A stretch of 12,177 bases of DNA, taken from the NCBI GenBank assembly GCA_045617225.1, contig JAZLIC010000063.1, positions 1 through 12,177 of the forward strand, read 5' to 3'. This DNA comes from JAZLIC01 sp045617225. Its GTDB lineage: Bacteria; Bacillota; Clostridia; Monoglobales; Monoglobaceae. This document shows positions 6,925-12,177 of the stretch, one piece after another. The notes under the pieces were generated by a model. That model was not told the origin of the DNA. It searched no databases and saw only the letters and a program-made list of their open reading frames with translations. Each line of letters begins with the position of its first letter. Within the stretch, counting starts at the first letter, position 1. Made by a program: the position numbers and the translations under genes.

Positions 6925-7973
6925 AAAATCTCCAATCCAAGCTTTAATATATCGTAAAGCTCTGTCATTGCCACTTTTTTAACTTCACATCTGCCCACTT
7001 CAAGGGGTACCACCAAATTGATACTCTCCCCCTCTGCCTTTTTATCATTAACACAGTTCTTAAAAAGAACGTCGGCAGAAAAATCGCACCTGTCATTTAG
7101 TCCCAAACCGCTAAGCATCTTTTCAAGCCGTCTGAGGGTGCCTTCTTTGCATAAGCCACGCTTTTCCCGGGCACGGGTTATTATCCGCATACCCATTGCC
7201 ACCGCTCTGCCGTGGGATATGTTAAATTCCGACGCCTTTTCGATTGCGTGACCGACAGTATGCCCAAAGTTAAGTATACGCCGCCTTCCGCCCTCAAATT
7301 CATCGGCGTTTACTATATCGCCCTTTATCTTCACACATTCCGAAACGATACTTTCGATATTCTCATCAGTATTTAAAAGCATTTCCTCTATACTGTCCTT
7401 TGCAATCATTGCATACTTGACAACCTCACCGCAACCGTCAGCAAAATATTCTTTGGGCAGGGTTTTTAAAGTGTCTGTATCGAACACAACCATTCTTGGT
7501 TGATAGAAAGCACCCACTAAATTTTTACCCTGCGGCATATCAATGGCAGTCTTTCCGCCCACAGAGGAGTCCACCGCCGCCAAAAGCGAAGTCGGAAGCT
7601 GGACGAGGTTAATACCGCGCATATAGCTTGCCGCCGCAAAGCCTGTAAGGTCGCCCGTTACACCGCCGCCCAACGCAAGCAAGGTATCGTTCCTTGTGAA
7701 ATTATTTTCCGCAAGGAAGCCTAAAATGCTTAAATAGGTGTCGGCGTTTTTGGATTTTTCGCCTGCCGCAAAGGTGTATTCGTATACTTTAAAGCCTGCC
7801 GCAGACAAAGAGCCTTTTACTATCTCTTTATACAGGGGCATTACATTTGTGTCACCTATCACGCACGCCTTGCCGCCAAGGGATAACGCCTTTAAATATT
7901 CGCCTGTCTTTTTCAAACCGCCACGCTCTATTATCACATCATATTCTTTTGAAGCATTTATCCTGATTTTCAT
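6921..7973 (-). CDS. aroB: 3-dehydroquinate synthase
   Basis: AroB cyclises DAHP to 3-dehydroquinate, the second shikimate step, using NAD and a divalent metal. In the 350-residue form the NAD-binding GGGVTGDLTGF is at 102-112, PTSLLAAVDSSVGGKTAID at 127-145, and the metal ligands are E183 (GEVVKYA), H238 (NFGHTVGH) and H254 (ISHGRAVAMG). I chose the ATG at 7973, which gives a normal MKIRINAS N-terminus. An in-frame TTG at 7985 would add four residues and overlap the tyrA stop, with no better ribosome binding site. The start has only a weak Shine-Dalgarno and lies 4 bases after the tyrA stop, so translation is probably coupled. Confidence 0.96.
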   Translation of the reverse strand: MKIRINASKEYDVIIERGGLKKTGEYLKALSLGGKACVIGDTNVMPLYKEIVKGSLSAAGFKVYEYTFAAGEKSKNADTYLSILGFLAENNFTRNDTLLALGGGVTGDLTGFAAASYMRGINLVQLPTSLLAAVDSSVGGKTAIDMPQGKNLVGAFYQPRMVVFDTDTLKTLPKEYFADGCGEVVKYAMIAKDSIEEMLLNTDENIESIVSECVKIKGDIVNADEFEGGRRRILNFGHTVGHAIEKASEFNISHGRAVAMGMRIITRAREKRGLCKEGTLRRLEKMLSGLGLNDRCDFSADVLFKNCVNDKKAEGESINLVVPLEVGRCEVKKVAMTELYDILKLGLEIL

Positions 7974-7977
7974 TATT

Positions 7978-8808
7978 CTAACCAACGCTTTCTTTTATTA
8001 TTGTGCCGTCTTTTAAAAGGCGTTCCAACTCCCCAAAATCCTCTGCCTTAATTGCATCGCTGTACTCTTTAAGCCTCTCTATCAAGCCGTCAATCTCAAA
8101 GACAATATTCTCCTTATTTTCAAGAAACAGTTCTGCCCACATGGCAGAGTTAAGTCTTGCAACACGAGTAAGGTCACGGTAACTGCCTGCGGAAAAGCCT
8201 TTATGCACACGGGAGGAAGGACTTTTTACATAGGCGTTTGAAACAACGTGTGCAAGTTGAGATGTATATGCTATAATCCTGTCGTGCTCCTTGGCAGTGG
8301 TAATGGTAACGCTCTTAAAGCCGATATTTGTAAGCAAGGCTTTCAGTCCTTCAAGGACTTCTAACTTTTCGTCCTTGTCCGGCACAAGTATCATAGACGC
8401 CTTGTCAAACATAGTGGCACGGGAATACTTAAATCCCGAAAACTGCGTGCCTGCCATAGGGTGTCCGCCAATGTATCTGAAACCGTGCTTTCTTGCGATT
8501 TTAAAGCCTGCCTCACAGACAGAGCGTTTAACGCCTGCACAGTCAACAACAACTGCCGTCTTTGAAATATCGTCTGCGAATTCTTTAAGGAACTTAACAG
8601 TCGCACCCGGATAAAGAGAGATAAATATATACTCACACTCACCTATATTATCTCTTGTCAAGGTATCGTCCATTGCGCCTTCAAGCTTTGCACGAAGGAG
8701 TGTCGCCTCGTCAATATCATAACCCAAAACGCAGGTATCGTCACAGTTCTTAAACGCCTTTGCAAGCGAACCGCCGATAAGGCCAAGTCCAACTACCGCT
8801 ATCTTCAT
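7978..8808 (-). CDS. tyrA: Prephenate dehydrogenase
   Basis: TyrA oxidatively decarboxylates prephenate to 4-hydroxyphenylpyruvate with NAD(P), committing it to tyrosine. The 276-residue protein has the dinucleotide loop GLGLIGGS (7-14), GGHPMAG with H116 (114-120), SQLAHVVSNA with H187 (183-192) and the substrate-binding region FSAGSYRDLTRVA (205-217). It has neither a fused chorismate mutase nor an ACT domain, so it depends on the PheA mutase for prephenate and shows no built-in Tyr sensor. I chose the ATG at 8808 because AGGAG lies about 10 bases upstream. A GTG at 8817, overlapping the aroF stop as GTGA, would put the start only one base from that site. Confidence 0.95.
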   Translation of the reverse strand: MKIAVVGLGLIGGSLAKAFKNCDDTCVLGYDIDEATLLRAKLEGAMDDTLTRDNIGECEYIFISLYPGATVKFLKEFADDISKTAVVVDCAGVKRSVCEAGFKIARKHGFRYIGGHPMAGTQFSGFKYSRATMFDKASMILVPDKDEKLEVLEGLKALLTNIGFKSVTITTAKEHDRIIAYTSQLAHVVSNAYVKSPSSRVHKGFSAGSYRDLTRVARLNSAMWAELFLENKENIVFEIDGLIERLKEYSDAIKAEDFGELERLLKDGTIIKESVG

Positions 8809-8813
8809 AAGGC

Positions 8814-9821
8814 TCACTCTCCTCTTAATGCTTCCCGCACTCTTGCTACCGCTTTCGCAGTGCTTTCAAACTGCTCCGGCGTAAGGGATTGTGCCCCGTC
8901 GCAAAGTGCCTTTTGTGGGTTGTTATGCACCTCTATCATAAGTCCGTCCGCACCTGCCGCAGTTGCCGAAAGCGCAAGAGGCCCTACAAGCCTTGATATG
9001 CCGCAGGCGTGGCTTGGGTCGGCTATTATCGGCAGATGTGTCATACTGTGAAGCATAGGCACCGCCGCAATGTCAAAGGTGTTTCGCATTGCGTTTTCGT
9101 ATGTCCTGATACCTCTCTCGCAAAGGATAACATTCTCATTGCCCTCACTCATAACATATTCGGCACTCATCAAAAGTTCTTTTAAGGTATTTGCAAGTCC
9201 TCGTTTAATCAATATCGGCTTCTTTGTTCTGCCGAGTGCCTTTAAAAGGTCAAAGTTCTGCATATTCCTTGCGCCAACCTGGATTAGGTCAACATCATCA
9301 AACAAGTCAAGCTTGTCCGCACTCATAATCTCCGTCACAATAGGAAGTCCCGTTTCAGCTTTGGCAAGCTTTAAAAGCCTTAAACCTTCTTCGCCCATAC
9401 CCTGAAAGTCATACGGTGATGTTCTTGGTTTAAAAGCGCCGCCACGGAGAAGATTTGCACCTGCCGCCTTTACCGCCTTTGCGACCTCTACAACCTGTGC
9501 CTCGCTCTCAACGGAGCAGGGACCGGCAATTATGGCAAAGTTGCCACCGCCTATCTTTACACCGCCTACATCTACCACGGTATCGTTGGGGTGGAATTTT
9601 CGGTTTGCGTTCTTGTACGGCTCTGTCACTCGTGTAACCTGATTTACAATATCAAGTCCCTCTAAAAGCTCGGTATCAATTCGGCTTGTGTCGCCGATAA
9701 GTCCAAGTACCGTATGATAATCTCCGGCAGATATATGCACCTTTACATTTTGCGACTCTATCCAGGATACCAGGTTATCAAATTGTTCCTTCGCCGCATT
9801 ATTATTTATTACAACAATCAT
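8814..9821 (-). CDS. aroF: DAHP synthase with N-terminal regulatory domain
   Basis: This is the first shikimate enzyme, condensing PEP and erythrose 4-phosphate to DAHP. The 335-residue protein is the type I-beta, KDO8P synthase-like form. Residues 1 to about 68 match the ferredoxin-like regulatory domain known from Thermotoga maritima DAHP synthase, where Tyr/Phe feedback acts. The barrel follows, with GPCSVES (100-106), RGGAFKPRTSPYDFQG (126-141), KRG (206-208) and ADPSHACG (267-274). Likely metal ligands are C102, H271, E297 and D308. The first gene of the operon, it starts at an ATG 9 bases after GGAGGA, directly downstream of the attenuator terminator. Regulation therefore appears double: RNA attenuation and probable protein feedback. 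Confidence 0.96.
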   Translation of the reverse strand: MIVVINNNAAKEQFDNLVSWIESQNVKVHISAGDYHTVLGLIGDTSRIDTELLEGLDIVNQVTRVTEPYKNANRKFHPNDTVVDVGGVKIGGGNFAIIAGPCSVESEAQVVEVAKAVKAAGANLLRGGAFKPRTSPYDFQGMGEEGLRLLKLAKAETGLPIVTEIMSADKLDLFDDVDLIQVGARNMQNFDLLKALGRTKKPILIKRGLANTLKELLMSAEYVMSEGNENVILCERGIRTYENAMRNTFDIAAVPMLHSMTHLPIIADPSHACGISRLVGPLALSATAAGADGLMIEVHNNPQKALCDGAQSLTPEQFESTAKAVARVREALRGE

Positions 9822-9839
9822 CTAAAACACTCCTCCGAT

Positions 9840-9872
9840 AAAAAAATCCCGACAGCGTTTGTCGCTGACGGG
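9840..9872 (-). terminator. Attenuator terminator upstream of aroF
   Basis: On the minus strand CCCGTCAGCG pairs with CGCTGTCGGG around an ACAAA loop, giving nine pairs and one U-U mismatch, followed by A and seven T residues (9846-9840). It ends only about four bases before the aroF ribosome binding site and lies downstream of the promoter and leader ORF. A constitutive terminator here would silence the operon, so it must be conditional. Confidence 0.9.
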
Positions 9873-9961
9873 TAAAAATATAAAACGCATTCGTTTTATT
9901 CGCAGCACAAACAGCTTTCACTTTCAGTCACATCAAAGCAAAAGTAATAATATGTAGCTGC
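9854..9961 (-). promoter_or_regulatory. Competing antiterminator and anti-antiterminator pairings of the aro attenuator
   Basis: Three RNA segments compete. Region 1, GCAGCTACA (9961-9953), lies just before the Tyr codons and pairs with TGTGCTGC (9909-9902), eight pairs with one bulge. Region 2, AGCTGTTTGTGCTG (9916-9903), pairs with CAGCGACAAACGCT (9867-9854), thirteen pairs with two single-base bulges; the latter is the 5' arm plus loop of the terminator. A ribosome stalled at the Tyr/Phe codons would cover region 1 and free region 2 to capture the terminator arm. A ribosome reaching the stop codon would cover region 2 and let the terminator form. A separate perfect hairpin, TAAAACGAATGCGTTTTA (9898-9881), sits in the gap between regions 2 and 3. 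Confidence 0.8.
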
Positions 9962-9979
9962 ATATAATACATTGTTCAT
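9896..9979 (-). CDS. Phe/Tyr leader peptide of the aro operon
   Basis: A 27-codon ORF sits between the promoter and the attenuator terminator, too short for routine gene calling. Its ATG is preceded by AGAGGTAG (9993-9986) at normal spacing. Residues 10-15 are Tyr-Tyr-Tyr-Phe-Cys-Phe (TAT TAT TAC TTT TGC TTT, 9952-9935), with another Tyr at residue 6 and no Trp. The operon it precedes makes exactly Phe and Tyr precursors. The C-terminal part (residues 22-26, Ser-Cys-Leu-Cys-Cys) is encoded by the RNA that forms the antiterminator, so its Cys richness probably reflects RNA pairing rather than peptide function. The peptide itself probably has no role beyond ribosome stalling. Confidence is high because ORF, ribosome binding site, codon run and RNA structures all agree. 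Confidence 0.88.
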   Translation of the reverse strand: MNNVLYAATYYYFCFDVTESESCLCCE

Positions 9980-10021
9980 AATAATCTACCTCTAAAATTC
10001 TTTGTATCTTTACACGAATTT

Positions 10022-10050
10022 ATACTATCACAAAGCCGTTTATTTGTCAA
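10022..10050 (-). promoter_or_regulatory. Promoter of the aro operon
   Basis: On the minus strand, a consensus -35 box TTGACA (10050-10045) and a -10 box TAGTAT (10027-10022) are separated by 17 bases. Transcription would start near 10015, about 35 bases before the leader peptide start. It lies between the terminator of the surface-protein genes and the leader ORF. No obvious operator dyad overlaps it, which fits control mainly by attenuation. Confidence 0.82.
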
Positions 10051-10084
10051 CACCAATTTTTACCTTGAAATTCCGAAACTTATT

Positions 10085-10116
10085 AAAAAGGCGATGGCAA
10101 ATGCCATCGCCTTTTT
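10085..10116 (-). terminator. Strong terminator after the surface-protein genes
   Basis: A perfect 15-bp inverted repeat, AAAAAGGCGATGGCA (10085-10099) and TGCCATCGCCTTTTT (10102-10116), begins two bases past the cohesin-gene stop. T runs flank it on both strands. It separates the surface-protein transcript from the aro promoter about 35 bases further on. Confidence 0.92.
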
Positions 10117-10118
10117 AC

Positions 10119-11018
10119 TTACTCTGCTTTACTTCGCTTTTTTCTGATTATAACCACTGCCACAATAACAGCTATTAAAATAACGGCTGCAATGCCAATC
10201 CACAAAAACAGGTCTGTCGATTTCTCGCTTTCCTCCTGATTTGCAGGTATTGTACCAACAACAAGCGTTCTTTTTTCTATTTCGTTTCCGTTTTCGTCTG
10301 TCGCCGTAATAACGGTGCTTCCATCGCCGATAGCGGTAACAAGACCGTTCTCGTCAACTGTTGCCACGCTTTCGTTATCGGACTTCCAGATTATCTTTCC
10401 TGCGTCATCTGCATCAACTATGCTATACACGCAATGCCCCATTTCCATATTGAGGACATTTCCGTCATCGCTGATTACGCCATAATTTGATGGCACTTCG
10501 GTCACGCTGCCGTCATTTACAAGGCTTACTGTTGCACTTACAAATTGACTCTTATCAAGTGCCGTTACCGCCCCCGAGTTTGCACCCTCCGAAGCATCGC
10601 CGACGATGATTACATCGCTGTCCTCACCAATACAAAAAGTTTTTTCGCCCTCCGAAGCATCTTTCGTCACCAAAAACTTAAATGTGCCGATAACTTTTCC
10701 GTCACTCCAAAAGTCATCCTTTGTGTTTGCGTCAAAGAAGGCAAGCTTTCCGTCGCCGTTATCGCTCCAACCGGGCATTGTACTTACATACTTAAAGCTC
10801 TTTGCATCATAGCTCAGTTCCATTTGTGCGGCGCAAAAATTCGCACCGCTTACAGACACGCTTACCGTCACAACATCGCCTATTTTCGCACTTTCGCTAT
10901 CCGCCGCAACAGTTACGGTATAATCACTCGGTGCAGCAATGGCGGAAAGCGCCGCCGTCGAGAGCATAAGTGCACCGCAAATAAACAATGCAACTACTTT
11001 TTTTATTGCTCTATTCAT
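10119..11018 (-). CDS. Membrane-anchored protein with cohesin-like and BIG2-like domains
   Basis: A 299-residue exported protein. Residues 1 to about 29 form a signal peptide: basic MNRAIKK, a hydrophobic core and a cleavage-like AIAAP. Residues about 31-168 resemble a cohesin-type beta-sandwich, with the features IGDVVTVSVSVSGA, MELSYDAKSFKY and VIGTFKFLV. Residues about 178-255 look like a bacterial Ig-like group 2 domain, with WKSDNESVATVDENGLVTAI. Residues 270-291 form a transmembrane helix followed by RKKR, so the C-terminus is held in the membrane and the domains face outward. The ATG at 11018 has AGGTGG 6 bases upstream and overlaps the stop of the SLH gene as TAATG; a TTG at 11048 would spoil the signal peptide. 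No dockerin or enzyme is in view, so the ligand is unknown. Confidence 0.85.
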   Translation of the reverse strand: MNRAIKKVVALFICGALMLSTAALSAIAAPSDYTVTVAADSESAKIGDVVTVSVSVSGANFCAAQMELSYDAKSFKYVSTMPGWSDNGDGKLAFFDANTKDDFWSDGKVIGTFKFLVTKDASEGEKTFCIGEDSDVIIVGDASEGANSGAVTALDKSQFVSATVSLVNDGSVTEVPSNYGVISDDGNVLNMEMGHCVYSIVDADDAGKIIWKSDNESVATVDENGLVTAIGDGSTVITATDENGNEIEKRTLVVGTIPANQEESEKSTDLFLWIGIAAVILIAVIVAVVIIRKKRSKAE

Positions 11019-12177
11019 TATTTTCCACCTGCTTTTCCAACCATCCAACGATAAAGGAAGGTTACAACCTGTCCGCGAGTACAGTTCTCCGATGGACTGA
11101 ATGTAGTTGGGGAAGTTCCCTCCGTCACACTATTATCCTTTGCCCATTTAACTGCTGCTGCAAAGAAGTCGGTAGCGTTTACATCATCAAATACGCTCTC
11201 CGTATCCGCATCCTCTACACCTGCAAAGCGTGCAAGGAAGGTTACAATCTGTCCTCTTGTGCAGATGTCGTCAGGGCTGAAATGCGTTTCATCTGTGCCC
11301 TTTGTAATGCCATTTTCCAATGCCCAGCATACTGCGTCCGCATAATATTCATTGACATCTACATCCTGCATATTTAAGGCATAGTCCGTCTTTTCTTCGC
11401 CTGCCGCACGCCAAAGGAATGTAACAACCTGTGCACGGGTAACAAAATCCTCAGGACTGAAATGGTCAGCATCCGTTCCGCTGGTGATGCCTTCCTTTGC
11501 CGCCCACAAAACGGCGTCATAATAATAACTGCCGGCATTTACATCAACGAAGGGAGCGTCCGTATTTACCGGCACGCCTGTGTTATTGTTGTTATTATCG
11601 TTGTTTTCCGGCTTTAATATGTCATTGCCGCCGGATGTTCCGCTACCGCCGCCTGATGGCGTTCCGCCTGATGACGGAGAGTTGTTACCCTCGTCCTCAT
11701 CGTCAGGGTCATCATCGTCAGCTGTGCCTTCTGCGGTAACCGTCAAGTCGTTTACTTCGCTGCCGAAAAGTCCCGATTTGGCGTCCATAGCAAAACACTC
11801 TGTACTCTGAACAACGCTTGTTCCCGGAGCTATTACTTCAAGCTCAAAGGTTCCCACGATAAACGGTGTTTCTTTATTCAACATTAAACCGTTGCCGGTA
11901 TTAAAGAAAACACGCTGTGAACCATCGGAATCGGTCGGTGTTGATGTAACAAAACCGTCCGCATTTTCGCTAAGCTTAACTGAACCCGGAACTAACCTGA
12001 AAAACTTATTGTCAAACTTTATTTCATTCTGATTAACGCTTGCAGACGCTTTATCACCGGCAATAATTGAATATGTAACGGTAATCTTATCCCCCTTTAC
12101 AACCGTAATGTTGTGTTCCCCGCCTGCATCAAGCGAGAAGGTTAAAACAGTATCTTTTGTATCAGCAAATACAGAAA
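11018..12177 (-). CDS. S-layer homology (SLH) surface protein, 5' end outside window
   Basis: The C-terminal 385 residues are visible and the frame is open to the window edge; the internal ATG at 11884 is not a credible start because domain sequence continues upstream of it. The first 145 or so visible residues are beta-rich and resemble a cohesin-like domain, with VVKGDKITVTYSI, RLVPGSVKLS and PFIVGTFELEV. A disordered linker (11555-11728) follows, with an Asp/Glu run, Ser/Gly repeats and an Asn run. Three SLH repeats end the protein (about 209-259, 269-319 and 329-379), each with an aromatic/AV.WA...G.T.GT..FSP...TR.Q.VTFL pattern. SLH domains bind secondary cell-wall polymers, so the protein is probably wall-bound. 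The gene overlaps the next by one base and is surely co-transcribed with it. Confidence 0.88.
   Translation of the reverse strand, partial: SVFADTKDTVLTFSLDAGGEHNITVVKGDKITVTYSIIAGDKASASVNQNEIKFDNKFFRLVPGSVKLSENADGFVTSTPTDSDGSQRVFFNTGNGLMLNKETPFIVGTFELEVIAPGTSVVQSTECFAMDAKSGLFGSEVNDLTVTAEGTADDDDPDDEDEGNNSPSSGGTPSGGGSGTSGGNDILKPENNDNNNNNTGVPVNTDAPFVDVNAGSYYYDAVLWAAKEGITSGTDADHFSPEDFVTRAQVVTFLWRAAGEEKTDYALNMQDVDVNEYYADAVCWALENGITKGTDETHFSPDDICTRGQIVTFLARFAGVEDADTESVFDDVNATDFFAAAVKWAKDNSVTEGTSPTTFSPSENCTRGQVVTFLYRWMVGKAGGK
11039..11551 (-). repeat. Three SLH-coding repeats with 180-bp period
   Basis: SLH1 (11399-11551), SLH2 (11219-11371) and SLH3 (11039-11191) repeat at exactly 180-bp spacing. 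A DNA-level core such as AAGGAAGGTTACAA (plus-strand reading) recurs near 11055 and 11235, with a slightly changed copy near 11415. SLH3 is the most diverged in protein: NSVTEGT replaces NGITKGT. Confidence 0.85.

Noticed and set aside
7974..7985. TTG at 7985 as the aroB start
   Set aside because: It adds four residues before the normal N-terminus and has no better ribosome binding site than the ATG at 7973.
8809..8817. GTG at 8817 as the tyrA start
   Set aside because: The AGGAG would be one base from the start; the ATG at 8808 has workable spacing and gives the canonical MKIAVVGLG beginning.
4897..9637. Many plus-strand ORFs opposite the aro genes
   Set aside because: They are antisense shadows of strongly conserved enzymes and lack ribosome binding sites and recognisable motifs.
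9822..10050. A T-box riboswitch or TRAP sites upstream of aroF
   Set aside because: No T-box AGGGTGGNACCGCG-like sequence, no stem I arrangement and no series of spaced GAG/TAG triplets were found. The leader ORF and its pairings explain the terminator instead.
11019..11048. TTG at 11048 as the start of the cohesin-like gene
   Set aside because: It would place a charged stretch before the signal peptide, while the ATG at 11018 has AGGTGG at the right distance and a standard signal sequence.
11018..11884. ATG at 11884 as the start of the SLH protein
   Set aside because: The frame stays open to the window edge with beta-rich domain sequence upstream of it and no ribosome binding site at 11884.

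Overview
This window looks like a chromosomal segment of a Clostridia-class Firmicute, probably in or near the Ruminococcaceae/Oscillospiraceae. The signs are strong GGAGG-type ribosome binding sites, moderate base composition, a tightly packed aromatic amino acid operon with a clostridial-looking chorismate synthase variant, and surface proteins with SLH repeats and cohesin-like domains. No mobile element, CRISPR array, tRNA or rRNA was seen.

Left part (1-1819, plus strand): the 3' end of a GNAT acetyltransferase that enters from outside the window, then about 330 bases of non-coding DNA with several inverted repeats and an intrinsic terminator, then a ten-helix DMT/EamA transporter with its own promoter. 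The transporter converges on the aro operon, and the two share a strong bidirectional terminator (1782-1819).

Centre (1799-10050, minus strand, read right to left): one operon with the gene order leader peptide, aroF, tyrA, aroB, aroA, aroC, pheA, aroE-aroK, aroQ. Its eight enzyme genes cover all seven shikimate steps from PEP plus erythrose 4-phosphate to chorismate. They also encode chorismate mutase, prephenate dehydratase and prephenate dehydrogenase. Only an aminotransferase is missing for complete Phe and Tyr synthesis, and there are no trp genes. Junctions are mostly 4-base start/stop overlaps or gaps of 1-12 bases, so translational coupling is likely.

The most interesting element lies between the promoter and aroF (9840-10050). 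A consensus-like promoter is followed by a 27-codon leader ORF with a good ribosome binding site. The leader holds the run Tyr-Tyr-Tyr-Phe-Cys-Phe, an intrinsic terminator lies just before the aroF ribosome binding site, and the RNA contains mutually exclusive pairings of the classical 1:2, 2:3 and 3:4 kind. This is a Phe/Tyr leader-peptide attenuator, which is not the usual solution (T-box or TRAP) for aromatic genes in Firmicutes.

Right part (10085-12177, minus strand): two overlapping genes for cell-surface proteins. The upstream one is cut by the window edge and has a cohesin-like region, an acidic/Ser-Gly/Asn linker and three SLH repeats. The downstream one has a signal peptide, a cohesin-like domain, a BIG2-like domain and a C-terminal membrane anchor. 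They end at a strong terminator just before the aro promoter.
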